Source: a virus. From it: DNA of 64,000 nt. The translations under genes were made by a program, and so were the position numbers. Below, one piece after another: positions 1 to 8,497 of the stretch (the stretch's first letter is position 1; every line of letters starts with the position of its first letter). A model generated the notes under the pieces. That model worked only from the letters and a program-made list of their open reading frames with translations. It was not told where the DNA came from and did not search any database. The stretch lies in the IMG/VR virus record IMGVR_UViG_3300034102_002265, positions 1 through 64,000 of that record. One strand, written 5' to 3'.

Positions 1-598
1 CAAGAACTCTCATTTTTTCTCTATGAGTTGCAGTTCCTTTATCCCACTTTTTATTAAGGTCTGCTCTATTTTTTTCTGCTGCTTTTCCATAAGCAAGCAT
101 TTTATTAACAGAAAGTTCATCAAGTTGTTCTACTTCCTCATTTGCCATTCTTCTTCTTCTTACTCCAGCAGCAAGTTTTTTTGCTCTTGCTTCTTTGTCT
201 GCAGCAGCAACAGTGTCTCTTACATTTTGAGGGGTACGAGCTTTATTTTCCCTATCAGCAGCAACACCAGTTCTTTCAATTCTTGCATTAACAACTTTGC
301 CAGCAAGACCGGCAGAGATTTCGTCAATCTGTTCTACTTCCTCATTCTGTTGCTCTGTTGACTTTCTTTCTGCCTTTCTTTTTGCCAGTTCTGCTCCCTT
401 TTTTCTCTTTTCTATGGTTTTCAATTGACCAATATCCTTATTCACGACACCTTTAGCAAAAGCACCAACCATAGACTTAACATTCTTTCCGGCATATTCC
501 TTTGCCTTTTCTGGAGTGTCTAACACTTCATCAATCTGTTCTGGAGCATAAACTTCAGAATATGATTCCATCAAACCGCGTAGTTCTTTGCTATCCAT
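1..598 (-). CDS. Partial virion or prohead-associated protein with EEVEQIDE repeats
   Basis: The frame is open from an ATG at 598 to the left edge, so the C-terminus is missing; 199 residues are visible. The protein starts MDSKELRGLMESYSEVYAPE and is highly charged, Lys/Arg/Glu/Ala-rich and probably helical. A motif NEEVEQ(I/L)DE(I/L)S occurs twice, about 55 residues apart, flanked by basic runs such as GVRRRRMA. From memory, T4-like cyanophages carry similar repeat proteins annotated as virion structural proteins; their exact role is unknown. A perfect late promoter, TATAAATA, lies 22 bases upstream, which fits late expression as a structural or prohead-associated product. No clear ribosome-binding site is visible. 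The family match is moderate and the function is inferred. Confidence 0.7.
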   Translation of the reverse strand, partial: MDSKELRGLMESYSEVYAPEQIDEVLDTPEKAKEYAGKNVKSMVGAFAKGVVNKDIGQLKTIEKRKKGAELAKRKAERKSTEQQNEEVEQIDEISAGLAGKVVNARIERTGVAADRENKARTPQNVRDTVAAADKEARAKKLAAGVRRRRMANEEVEQLDELSVNKMLAYGKAAEKNRADLNKKWDKGTATHREKMRVL

Positions 599-619
599 TT
601 TTTACAAATACTTTTTAGT

Positions 620-627
620 TATTTATA
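620..627 (-). promoter_or_regulatory. T4-type late promoter TATAAATA
   Basis: A perfect TATAAATA reads on the minus strand, giving a predicted start near 613 and a leader of about 15 bases before the ATG at 598. It lies just beyond the terminator of the preceding gene, so the edge gene is probably an independent late unit. Confidence 0.75.
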
Positions 628-650
628 AAAAAAGGAGGGTTTCCCCTCCT
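627..650 (-). terminator. Rho-independent terminator after the CobT-like gene
   Basis: On the minus strand the hairpin GGAGGG-GAAA-CCCTCC is followed by a run of seven T. It abuts the TGA stop of the CobT-like gene and ends where the late promoter of the next gene begins. Confidence 0.85.
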
Positions 651-2884
651 CATGCAACAAGTTCAATGAATTCGCCAAGAACTTTCTTATTCATTTTTTT
701 ACTCTTTAGAGACTTTGCAAATGCAGATCGGATCTGAGTTTTACTTGCATCATCAGAAACTTCAAACTCTGCATCATTAGAAAGAGCCGAACCAGAAAGT
801 CCGAAGTATGCATGATACCCAGATTTTTTAATCGCAAAAGATTTGTTTTTCTTCCAATCATTCGTGATTTCAATATATTCTTTATTCTCCCGACAATAAC
901 CAGAAGAATAATCTAAAGTTTCATAATAACGACGAATGAAACTATTTGCATCCCTACTTTCAAGAACACGAATACCAATGAAGTTTACATCAGTAAATCG
1001 GTCACGAAGATTGCGAAGAAGAACATCAGTAAAACTAGAAAAATCTCCTTCCAACTTATAAGTAGAACCGATTTTACGATCACGAAGAATAGTGTTCAGT
1101 CCAATAGAATTCAAACCGATATAAACCTCTTCAGTATCATAATTAAGACGACCTTTAAACTCTTTATGAAACTTTAGAGGAGAAGCTTCACCATCAGTCA
1201 AAACAACGCATTGAACTTTTTGAAGTTTGTTTTCTCGTTGGAATTTAGGAAGAATATGGTGAAGGGCTACCAATGATTCATTCAAAGGAGTACCAGAAAG
1301 AGAAAGTCGATGTGGATGAGTATACTCGGGTGCATCATTATAATTGTACCTAAATTGTTTTGCCAACCTAAAGATATTAATCATCTGTTCTTCGAGAACA
1401 CGATTGTTGACTTTACTGGTAAACAAATTCATGAGTGAGAAAGTTTCATCCACATAAATCAATCCGTGTTTCTTTTTATAATGGGGTTCCATAGATTTTG
1501 GACGACAATTCTCATCGTAATCATAACGACGCCACTCATTAGTGAAAGCATAAACCTCAAAGGGAATCGTAACTTTCTTACAAAACCACATCAGATTGTA
1601 AAGTTGTTTAAGAGTATCAACCATCACATTCGACATAGAACCGGACCAGTCCAGAATAAAGACTAGGCCATGATTCTTACCATTTGCAAGAGTGGTGACT
1701 TTCTTGAAAAGGTCTTCATTGTATTTGTAAGTATGAAGTTTGGAACAGTCTAGAACACCAGTACGAGCAGTAGTTGCACGAGCATAGGAATCTGCTGCCT
1801 TACGACATTCAAACTCTTTCACCAAATAGTTAACTTCCTTCTGTGCAGAACGTTTGAACTCCCTATAATCTTTGTCTACTTTACCGAAAAGATGTTCTTT
1901 AGGGTTATCATAACCGGAATATTTTGCAATAGTTTTATCCCACCAATCGTTAATTTCTTCATGAACCTCAGAGTTTGATCCAATCACTGTATTAAGATTC
2001 AGTTTAGGAAGTTCCAAATAAATGTTTTCGGATCCATTCATGTTCACAAGATCACGAAGAGCTTCCTCCAAGTTATCTGCAGTTTTAACTTCAGGTTCAG
2101 AAGTTTCGCCACCAAGATTAGAACTCTTATCAGTAGGAAGATTTGATTTATCCTCCGATTGACCATCAGAGGACGCCTGGCCACCTTCTCCAGAGGTTTC
2201 AAGATCATCCTCCCCAGATGGAGTTTGTTCCTCTTGAGGCGCACTTTCCGACCCACTACCGGGGGTAGATTCAAGACTATCAAAAGAATCAATCTTAGTC
2301 TGTTCTTGATCTTTCCTCTTACAATATTCGTAAAGTTTTACCGCAGCTGCAATAGCATCATCAAAAGTTTCTGCATCTGCAACCATATTCAGGATCTCAG
2401 TTTCTTCACCCCTTTCAATAGGAATCTGAGTAAATCCACCAATCTTAAACCACAGATTTACACGGTCTGCAAGATTATAAGTGGAAACATCATCATCCTT
2501 GATTTGGAAAAAATCATCCTCATGAAGTTCTTTATAACCCGCAAAGAACGATTTGTTCAATCCCGCATAACGACGCTTCATCATTTTTTCAATACGAGCG
2601 TCCTCAGTGACATTCACGAATTGTTGGGGAATAGTAAACTTCTTACTCCAATCCTCATTGGGAGTATATAGAGCATGACCAACTTCATGACCAACAAGCA
2701 TGTCATACACTGCGTTGGAAGCTTTCTCCCACATCGGCAGAGTCAAGACACGGGTATCGACATTAAAACATGCCGTAGGAACCTGTTTATGTTCTACAAC
2801 AAGATCTTCAGTTGCGAGTAGACGGGCAAGTTGACCCTTGACTTCGTGATTAACAGGCATGGACTTTGTTTCGTATGTAGTCAT
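650..2884 (-). CDS. CobT-like protein: HExxH zincin motif plus VWA domain
   Basis: About 744 residues. The N-terminal part carries a zincin motif, HEVGH, at residues 66-70, followed by VTEDARIEKMM, the usual position of further metal ligands. Residues about 195-270 form an acidic, Ser/Gly-rich linker. From about 405 there is a von Willebrand A domain with the MIDAS motif DWSGSMS (412-418). T4-like cyanophages have a conserved protein of this design, annotated as peptidase or CobT-like; VWA proteins of this kind partner MoxR/CobS-type AAA+ ATPases. No CobS gene is in this window. Start: ATG at 2884 (MTTYETKSM), because an in-frame ATG at 2905 lies within a strong hairpin. There is no Shine-Dalgarno. 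The substrate is unknown; metal chelation and proteolysis are both only possibilities. Confidence 0.85.
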   Translation of the reverse strand: MTTYETKSMPVNHEVKGQLARLLATEDLVVEHKQVPTACFNVDTRVLTLPMWEKASNAVYDMLVGHEVGHALYTPNEDWSKKFTIPQQFVNVTEDARIEKMMKRRYAGLNKSFFAGYKELHEDDFFQIKDDDVSTYNLADRVNLWFKIGGFTQIPIERGEETEILNMVADAETFDDAIAAAVKLYEYCKRKDQEQTKIDSFDSLESTPGSGSESAPQEEQTPSGEDDLETSGEGGQASSDGQSEDKSNLPTDKSSNLGGETSEPEVKTADNLEEALRDLVNMNGSENIYLELPKLNLNTVIGSNSEVHEEINDWWDKTIAKYSGYDNPKEHLFGKVDKDYREFKRSAQKEVNYLVKEFECRKAADSYARATTARTGVLDCSKLHTYKYNEDLFKKVTTLANGKNHGLVFILDWSGSMSNVMVDTLKQLYNLMWFCKKVTIPFEVYAFTNEWRRYDYDENCRPKSMEPHYKKKHGLIYVDETFSLMNLFTSKVNNRVLEEQMINIFRLAKQFRYNYNDAPEYTHPHRLSLSGTPLNESLVALHHILPKFQRENKLQKVQCVVLTDGEASPLKFHKEFKGRLNYDTEEVYIGLNSIGLNTILRDRKIGSTYKLEGDFSSFTDVLLRNLRDRFTDVNFIGIRVLESRDANSFIRRYYETLDYSSGYCRENKEYIEITNDWKKNKSFAIKKSGYHAYFGLSGSALSNDAEFEVSDDASKTQIRSAFAKSLKSKKMNKKVLGEFIELVA

Positions 2885-3029
2885 AATACGACGAAACCGC
2901 CCCATTGGAGCGGTTCATGTGACGCTTTTTGAACTGGGCCAGTCGTGCTTTTGCCTGGCGCAGTGCTTGCGGTTTGAGTTTTCGTTTCTGGGGTTTCCCA
3001 GAGTTGTGTTGCCAGTTTGGTGTGGTCAT
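2850..3029 (-). CDS. Small basic protein coupled to gp46
   Basis: Codes for 59 residues, beginning MTTPNWQHNSGKPQKRKLKP. The start overlaps the gp46 stop as ATGA, a strong sign of translational coupling. The first 37 residues are very rich in Lys, Arg and Gln (QALRQAKARLAQFKKRH) and look like a helical nucleic-acid-binding peptide. The last 22 residues overlap the hairpin and the start of the CobT-like gene in another frame, so the tail may be non-conserved. No known domain is recognised. Position after the gp46/gp47 nuclease genes suggests a DNA-metabolism role, but nothing in the sequence proves it. Confidence 0.6.
   Translation of the reverse strand: MTTPNWQHNSGKPQKRKLKPQALRQAKARLAQFKKRHMNRSNGAVSSYYDYIRNKVHAC
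2895..2915 (-). promoter_or_regulatory. Strong RNA hairpin just before the CobT-like start
   Basis: AACCGCTCC-AAT-GGGGCGGTT forms a nine-pair stem (one G-U) with a three-base loop, ending 10 bases before the ATG at 2884. It is followed by TCGTCGTATT rather than a T run, so it is not an intrinsic terminator. It could control translation or mark an RNA-processing site. Confidence 0.5.
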
Positions 3030-4744
3030 GACACTAGTTTACTGAATCCTTTTACTTTATCGAATTTCATCACCTTGTCAAATTTATCCATGAGATCGTC
3101 GGTCTTATGCGAGATTACGAACACATGAGCATCTTGAATTACATACCGAATAATATTTGTGAAGAAATCTGTTCCTGCACCATCCAAAGAACTATCAAAA
3201 ATTTCGTCTAAGATGAGAAGATTTGTACTAGCCGAATTTCTGAGTTTGGCAATGTCCCGCCAGGTAAACAAAAGAGAAAGGTCAATACGCATCTTCTCAC
3301 CTTCACTAAACGATTCATAACTAAAATCTTCGTGAACCGGTGACTTGATAACCTCCTTAAACTCTTCATCCAGTGTGAAATTGATGTAAAAGTCCATCAT
3401 CTGTAGATACTTGTTTATCTGCTGATTCATAAGAGGCAGATATTTTTTGATGATCTTTGACTTTACTCCACCATCTTTCATCAATGAATGAGCGAACTCG
3501 TAATAATTAACCTGTTCCTTTTCTGCAGATCTTTCTTTTTCTAATGTTTCAAGATCTTTTATTAAGTTTTCAAGGGCTTGACGCTCAGAATTTCGGTTTT
3601 GAATTTGTTCGGTAATTTCTTGAATTTCATGTCCAAGATTTCTGATTTGTTTGTTAAGCCCAGTAATTTTAACATTGTTGTGGGAAATGTCATTGTTGAG
3701 TCTATTAATCTCCGTAGAATAAGATAAAAATTGTTTGTCTTTTTCTTGTTCTACATTGATTGCATCCTCCAACTCTTGGTATCCGTCATTGAGTTCTTTG
3801 GATTTCTCCTCTATATCGGCAATCTTATTTAAGCGAAATTCATTTTCAATGCTTTGAGTGCATGTAGGGCAAACCGAATTTTCTTGAAAAAACCTATGAT
3901 CGGATACTAAAGTTTGAATCTTTTGTTCAAGTTTTGCTTTGATAGTACTAAGTTTCTTCAGAGTTGAGTTGGTATTGTTTAATTCTTCTAATTTTGGTTG
4001 AAGATCTTTTTGAATCTTTGCAATTAAAGTCTCATTTTCATCATTTAACTCAACGATTTCATTATCTAAAGATTTGGCCTGATCTTCTTTCTTTTCAATT
4101 CTCTCTTTACCACTCTTGTCAAGATCTTTGATGAAGTTTTCCTGCATATCAATCTTATCTTCAATCATATCTTTCTTGATTGAATATTCACGAATGAGTT
4201 CATTTGTTTTACGCATTCTATCCTTCAAGAGATTATTCATCGTAGAAAAAATCTTGATGTCTAAAAGATCTTCGACAATCTCTCTACGATTGGAAGAAGT
4301 CAACTGCATAAATGGGACAAAAGTGGCAGATCCCAAAATTACTGTTTGAGTAAAAGATTTATAATTGAGTTTTAAAATACCCTCTTCCAATTTCTTTTGT
4401 TGATCCTGAGCTGCGGAATCCTGATCCTGTACCTTTCCGTCAATCCAGATCTCAAATATATTTGGTTTAATACCTCTGACAACTTTATATTCCTTATTTC
4501 CGATAGAGAACTCGATTTCAACAAGACAGTCTTTTTCATTGACTGCATTAATGAGTTGTGGTTTATTGATCTTTCGGAATGGTTTATTATACAACACAAA
4601 AGTAAGAGCATCCAAAATGGTACTCTTACCAGAACCATTGGTTCCTACAATCAAATTTGTTTGAGCGTCTTGAAAGTTTACTTCAGTAAACTGATTTCCA
4701 GTAGAAAGAAAATTACGCCACTTAATCGTTTTGAACAAAATCAT
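3026..4744 (-). CDS. 46: gp46 recombination endonuclease subunit (Rad50-like)
   Basis: 572 residues; the SMC/Rad50-type ATPase of the gp46/gp47 complex, which resects double-strand ends for recombination-dependent replication. Walker A is GTNGSGKST at 34-42. Long coiled coils flank a zinc hook, CPTC, at 292-295. The ABC signature SEGEK is at 480-484 and Walker B with its Glu, LLILDE, at 509-514. Length agrees with T4 gp46 (560). The start overlaps the DUF3110 gene by 23 bases and the stop overlaps the next small gene. Genes 55, 47, DUF3110, 46 and the small gene overlap or are separated by only a few bases, so they probably share one transcript from the sigma70-type promoter upstream of 55. 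Confidence 0.97.
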   Translation of the reverse strand: MILFKTIKWRNFLSTGNQFTEVNFQDAQTNLIVGTNGSGKSTILDALTFVLYNKPFRKINKPQLINAVNEKDCLVEIEFSIGNKEYKVVRGIKPNIFEIWIDGKVQDQDSAAQDQQKKLEEGILKLNYKSFTQTVILGSATFVPFMQLTSSNRREIVEDLLDIKIFSTMNNLLKDRMRKTNELIREYSIKKDMIEDKIDMQENFIKDLDKSGKERIEKKEDQAKSLDNEIVELNDENETLIAKIQKDLQPKLEELNNTNSTLKKLSTIKAKLEQKIQTLVSDHRFFQENSVCPTCTQSIENEFRLNKIADIEEKSKELNDGYQELEDAINVEQEKDKQFLSYSTEINRLNNDISHNNVKITGLNKQIRNLGHEIQEITEQIQNRNSERQALENLIKDLETLEKERSAEKEQVNYYEFAHSLMKDGGVKSKIIKKYLPLMNQQINKYLQMMDFYINFTLDEEFKEVIKSPVHEDFSYESFSEGEKMRIDLSLLFTWRDIAKLRNSASTNLLILDEIFDSSLDGAGTDFFTNIIRYVIQDAHVFVISHKTDDLMDKFDKVMKFDKVKGFSKLVS

Positions 4745-4997
4745 ATTTTCTGGGAGGAATCACAAAGTCATCGGGAGTTATAATAGCGTATTTGTAATTA
4801 TACTGGTGACACGCTTTTATTGCAAGTTCTGGATCTATTTCAACAACTTCCATTTCAGGATGATCATCGGCTTCTAAAAGACCTGCAAATCTTTCTGCGT
4901 CATCTTCATCTTGAAAAAAGTACAAGGTCCTTTCGCCATGATCGTCCGCTACCGCATAAGCGCCGTCTTCGTCTCCATATGGCGTAATCATGTACAT
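4722..4997 (-). CDS. DUF3110-like small protein between 47 and 46
   Basis: About 91 residues from the ATG at 4997 (MYMITPYGDED); earlier in-frame starts lie inside gene 47. The sequence DDAERFAGLLEADD followed by MEVVEIDPELAIKAC resembles DUF3110, a family found in cyanobacteria and their phages. It is acidic, with no transmembrane segment or catalytic motif. In cyanophages a gene like this commonly sits between 47 and 46, so a link to the recombination complex is possible but untested. The start is 2 bases after the gp47 stop, and the end overlaps gp46 by 23 bases. Confidence 0.8.
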   Translation of the reverse strand: MYMITPYGDEDGAYAVADDHGERTLYFFQDEDDAERFAGLLEADDHPEMEVVEIDPELAIKACHQYNYKYAIITPDDFVIPPRKYDFVQND

Positions 4998-4999
4998 AC

Positions 5000-6046
5000 T
5001 TATTCTATTTCGCAAGCTTCTTGATAGACTTCTCGCAAAAGTTTTTTGACCTTTTCTTTATCTAGATCAAAATCAGAGTCTTCAACATATTTATTTAAAA
5101 TAGTGATTGTGTCCTCTATTTTTTCTTGGTCAAAATCTACATCATCGTCATTAACTTCAAAGTTTTCAACAATTTTAATATCTACAACTCCGGTCTTATA
5201 GATCTTATCTACAAACTTTTCGAAAAGAAGTTGGTCGGATTTTTTACGAACAATGATTTTTACAATTTTATCTTTACAAGAAGTTGTGTTGAATAAATTT
5301 GGATTTTGATCTTCATAATAAATCCTCTCAAACATGTTATGAGGATTTTGAACAAACTCTAACTCAAAACTTTCTGTGTCAAAAAAGTTAAATCCTCTTT
5401 TATCATCAACGTCATTCCAATAAAGTTGATAAGGATTGCCAAGGTAAAAAATCTTTCCATTGTTTGAACGGGTGTGATAATGTCCAGAACATACCATTCT
5501 AAACTTATCAAAAACATTCACTTCCATTCCATGTTGTTGGATATTACCAGGATAAACACTAAATCCCTGGAGTTCAAGATGACCAAAAACCGTTTTTGAT
5601 TTAGTTTTGGAAAGTTTCTCTAAAGTCTCTTCACGATTCTCAGGAGAGATCCAGGGAATCATAAATGTTTTTAATCCAGCAACTTCATATTCACCTGGGC
5701 TGGAAATGGGGACAATGTTATCATACTCTCTTAACAGGGACTCAATAGAGTTGACTTCATTGGTATTTTTATAGTATGCATCATGATTACCTACAATTTG
5801 GTATACGGTGATACCAAGATCTCGAAATTTATCATAAACATTTTCTTTTGCCCAGTTCAGACACCAGAAATCAATAGATTTACGACTATCAAATGCATCA
5901 CCTAAGTGAATACAATGTTTGATATTTCTCTTTTCCAATTCAGGAAAAAAGACATCTTCGTAAAACTTTTTAAAATAATCATGAAAGGTTTTACTACCTT
6001 TTCTAGCACCATAATGGGTATCAGTTATACAAGCAACTAAAGTCAT
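5000..6046 (-). CDS. 47: gp47 recombination endonuclease subunit (Mre11-like)
   Basis: 348 residues; calcineurin-like metallophosphoesterase and nuclease partner of gp46. Metal-binding motifs are in order: D9-x-H11 (TDTHYG), HLGDAFDSR, the GNHD motif, GHLELQG and the C-terminal GHYHTR. T4 gp47 has 339 residues. The ATG overlaps the gene 55 stop as ATGA, implying translational coupling. The C-terminal third, rich in Asp/Glu and Lys, probably contacts gp46. Confidence 0.97.
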   Translation of the reverse strand: MTLVACITDTHYGARKGSKTFHDYFKKFYEDVFFPELEKRNIKHCIHLGDAFDSRKSIDFWCLNWAKENVYDKFRDLGITVYQIVGNHDAYYKNTNEVNSIESLLREYDNIVPISSPGEYEVAGLKTFMIPWISPENREETLEKLSKTKSKTVFGHLELQGFSVYPGNIQQHGMEVNVFDKFRMVCSGHYHTRSNNGKIFYLGNPYQLYWNDVDDKRGFNFFDTESFELEFVQNPHNMFERIYYEDQNPNLFNTTSCKDKIVKIIVRKKSDQLLFEKFVDKIYKTGVVDIKIVENFEVNDDDVDFDQEKIEDTITILNKYVEDSDFDLDKEKVKKLLREVYQEACEIE

Positions 6047-6522
6047 TGATACATCTTTGTTTGAATTGCATCTTTAATACTATTATACTCTGCGGCATCA
6101 ATTCCGTCACCATCAACAGTAAACACTTCATCATATCCTGACCGTTCAATGATTTTGGAACGAATCTCCATTTGTTTCTTTTCTTTTTGAATTCTTCTCA
6201 GAAATGCATAGTGAATAATCTGAGTAAAATAAGCAAAAGGATTTGAAGATTTTTCTGGATTAAAATTGTGAATATACTGCACACAATTCTCAATACCGTC
6301 ACAGATCATGTCCTCACGGAACATGTAGTTGACAAAGTTTGGTTTGTAAGATAGGTGTGTAGCAATCTTAAGGAAACATTCTCCCAGATAGTTGGTAATA
6401 CGAGGTTTAGGATCACCCTTTTCTGCAGCTACCTTCACCTTCATTTTATACTCACATATCGCTTCAAGGAATTCTTTATTGTTTACATAATGTTCGGATC
6501 TTTTTCTTTTTGGTGCCAGCAT
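6043..6522 (-). CDS. 55: gp55 late-transcription sigma factor
   Basis: About 159 residues beginning MLAPKRKRSEHYVNNKEFLE. The phage sigma factor recognises the TATAAATA late promoters and works with the sliding clamp. It matches T4 gp55 in YVNNKE(F/L)L, EDMICDGIE (T4 QEMIADGIE) and HNF-N-P-AY-TQ. Start: ATG at 6522 with AGGA eight bases upstream. A longer reading from a TTG at 6582 is rejected because that TTG is part of the -35 box. The gene has its own host-type promoter, so it can be made before late transcription starts. It is shorter than T4 gp55 (185) at the C-terminus. Confidence 0.95.
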   Translation of the reverse strand: MLAPKRKRSEHYVNNKEFLEAICEYKMKVKVAAEKGDPKPRITNYLGECFLKIATHLSYKPNFVNYMFREDMICDGIENCVQYIHNFNPEKSSNPFAYFTQIIHYAFLRRIQKEKKQMEIRSKIIERSGYDEVFTVDGDGIDAAEYNSIKDAIQTKMYQ

Positions 6523-6553
6523 TTCATGAGTCCTGCTATTATTAGATGTTCTT

Positions 6554-6582
6554 ATTATAACAGAATATTCGGCTATTGACAA
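6554..6582 (-). promoter_or_regulatory. Near-consensus sigma70 promoter for gene 55
   Basis: The minus strand shows TTGTCA (6577-6582), a 17-base spacer and TATAAT (6554-6559). The predicted start near 6547 gives a leader of about 25 bases to the ATG at 6522. This is a textbook bacterial -35/-10 pair, unlike the late promoters elsewhere in the window. Confidence 0.85.
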
Positions 6583-6626
6583 TACCCCATAAAAGTTGGT
6601 ACAATTACTCTGTGGAGTTTCAAAGA

Positions 6627-7037
6627 TTAGCTTTCTTTAATATCTGATTGGCCTCTATAAAGTTTCTCAAGTCTTTTCCTTGCTTCAGATACTGATGAGA
6701 GATATCCCATCTCTTCTGTTAATGGATTTTTTGAGTTTTTATTCTGTTGTTGTTTTATAAATTTGTGATACATTTCAATAGTTTCTACATCACGAACTTC
6801 ACTGATGGTGAGAACTTTATCCATATCCAGTAAAAATGTATCATCATCTGCAAATTTAAGCCAAGGATCTATCTTATATCCTTGCATACCAATTTGTTTC
6901 ATAACAATAACTTCTATAGTAACTGGGTTATTCAATATTAACATTGTCTTTTCATCCTCTTCAGATGGACAAACAATTGAAAATATCTCTTCTCCAGAAA
7001 TTAATTTAATAACTGCATAGAAATCTTCTTCCATCAT
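6627..7037 (-). CDS. Conserved protein of unknown function between uvsW and 55
   Basis: 136 residues. The N-terminal 90 residues (FYAVIKLISGEEIFSIV, then VTIEVIV and DPWLKFADDDTFLLDMDKVLTISEV) look like a small beta-barrel of Sm-like type. The rest is helical and charged (MYHKFIKQQQNK). Similar proteins sit between uvsW and 55 in T4-like cyanophages. The ATG overlaps the uvsW stop as ATGA. About 100 non-coding bases follow, holding the gene 55 promoter. An RNA-binding role is a guess from the fold impression only. Confidence 0.75.
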   Translation of the reverse strand: MMEEDFYAVIKLISGEEIFSIVCPSEEDEKTMLILNNPVTIEVIVMKQIGMQGYKIDPWLKFADDDTFLLDMDKVLTISEVRDVETIEMYHKFIKQQQNKNSKNPLTEEMGYLSSVSEARKRLEKLYRGQSDIKES

Positions 7038-8497
7038 TCTTTTAAATTTACCTGTATAAATTCGTAATTGAAATTCTCTTCATTATAAATTTTTACTCTC
7101 TCTATTAGATGGTTGAGGGTATAATTTTTTCTTGAATTTTTAGTACAATCATCAGCGATATCGTATAAAACTGCTTGAGTTTTATTATCACCTTTTCTTA
7201 GAACTCTTCCAATTGATTGGAGATTACGGATTCTAGACTTCGAAGGTGAAGCAAAAATAACATTATGTAAATTCTTAATGTTAATTCCTGTACTAAACGT
7301 ACCATATGAAGCCACAATGATCGCATCTTTTTCTCTCTCAGTAATCTCCCTAACCAATTCCCTCTCTTCTGCGTCTATTCCGCCGTGAACATAAAAAACT
7401 TTACGACCATCCTTAGCAGAATTATTTATTGATTCGTAAAGAGGTTGACCATGAGATTCAACTCTGGAAAAAAGAATAAGAGTATTACCTTTGAGATCTA
7501 GTGCAAGATTCTTAATAAAGTTATTTCGTTTCGGGTGGCCAATAATAAATTGAACTTCATCTTCAAAGTTTTCAAATTGTTGTGGATTATGTTTGAGAAT
7601 AATGATTTTGATCTGAAGTTTAGATAGATGTCCCTTATCAATTAATTCTTTAGTTTGAGTCACTTTATAAGAAGGTCCAAATAAACCTTCTAATACCCAT
7701 TTATGCGTTTGAGTACCATCAAGTGTACCCGTAAAACCGAACCTATATTTTGTATTATCCATTTTGGTCATGATTCCAACCAAAGATTTGGATTTAAATT
7801 GGTGAGCTTCGTCTCCAATAACTACATCAAATGAATCATAAAAAGATCTAGGAAGTTTATAAATGGACTGCCAAGTAGTAATGACTACAGGAGATTCATT
7901 CGTCTTCTCACGACCGCTGTATATGCGGTGGCAGTAGTCCTCTGCGTTCCATCCGTAGTCCTGGAAGTCTTTGAACATCTGTTCAACCAAGGAGGTTGTA
8001 GGGACCACTAGGAGTATCTTTTGATTTCTCTCTGCAAAGTACCTGACAATAGAATAAATCATCAATGACTTACCAGAAGCCGTTGGTGAAATTAAAAGTT
8101 TACGATTATATTTGAGTGCATCATAAACTGCATCTACTTGATAATCTCGTGGTTTGTGTCTAGAAATCCGAGTCATATAATCTTTGACTCCTTCATAAGA
8201 GATCATTTCATTCTCTTCTAAAGGAGTTCCGTAGAATTTATTATTTTTAAATTCTACTTGATAGTCCCATTTTTTAGCCCACGAAACTACCTTATCAAGA
8301 AGACCAACATAGATCTCTCCAGTGTGTGTTGAAAAGAGACGAATCTTTCCATCCCAATACTTACTTCTATACTGGGGCATAAATTTTGCTCCAGGTACAT
8401 CGAAAGTAAAGTGTTCCGAAAGTTCCTGATAGATATGTGGTTCCGCTTCTATCTTCAGGAATACTTCATTCTTTTTTGCAATTACGATATCAGTCAT
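7034..8497 (-). CDS. uvsW: UvsW RNA/DNA helicase
   Basis: About 487 residues from the ATG at 8497. An SF2 helicase that unwinds R-loops and branched DNA and helps switch replication from origin- to recombination-dependent mode. Motifs from this start: Q-like PRDYQ 116-120, Walker A SPTASGKS 137-144, DEAH 229-232, GFTGT after it, and motif VI QSIGRVLRKG near the C-terminus. The ATG overlaps the end of uvsY and is preceded by AGAGGAT. A longer frame from 8530 is less likely because it runs further into uvsY. T4 UvsW has 503 residues. Confidence 0.96.
   Translation of the reverse strand: MTDIVIAKKNEVFLKIEAEPHIYQELSEHFTFDVPGAKFMPQYRSKYWDGKIRLFSTHTGEIYVGLLDKVVSWAKKWDYQVEFKNNKFYGTPLEENEMISYEGVKDYMTRISRHKPRDYQVDAVYDALKYNRKLLISPTASGKSLMIYSIVRYFAERNQKILLVVPTTSLVEQMFKDFQDYGWNAEDYCHRIYSGREKTNESPVVITTWQSIYKLPRSFYDSFDVVIGDEAHQFKSKSLVGIMTKMDNTKYRFGFTGTLDGTQTHKWVLEGLFGPSYKVTQTKELIDKGHLSKLQIKIIILKHNPQQFENFEDEVQFIIGHPKRNNFIKNLALDLKGNTLILFSRVESHGQPLYESINNSAKDGRKVFYVHGGIDAEERELVREITEREKDAIIVASYGTFSTGINIKNLHNVIFASPSKSRIRNLQSIGRVLRKGDNKTQAVLYDIADDCTKNSRKNYTLNHLIERVKIYNEENFNYEFIQVNLKE

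Noticed and set aside
2159-2671. Plus-strand 170-codon frame
   Set aside because: It is antisense to the CobT-like gene, with no motif, ribosome-binding site or neighbouring plus-strand genes.
6523-6582. N-terminal extension of gp55 from a TTG at 6582
   Set aside because: It covers a perfect sigma70 promoter and the leader; T4-family gp55 alignment begins near the ATG at 6522, which also has AGGA at a proper distance.
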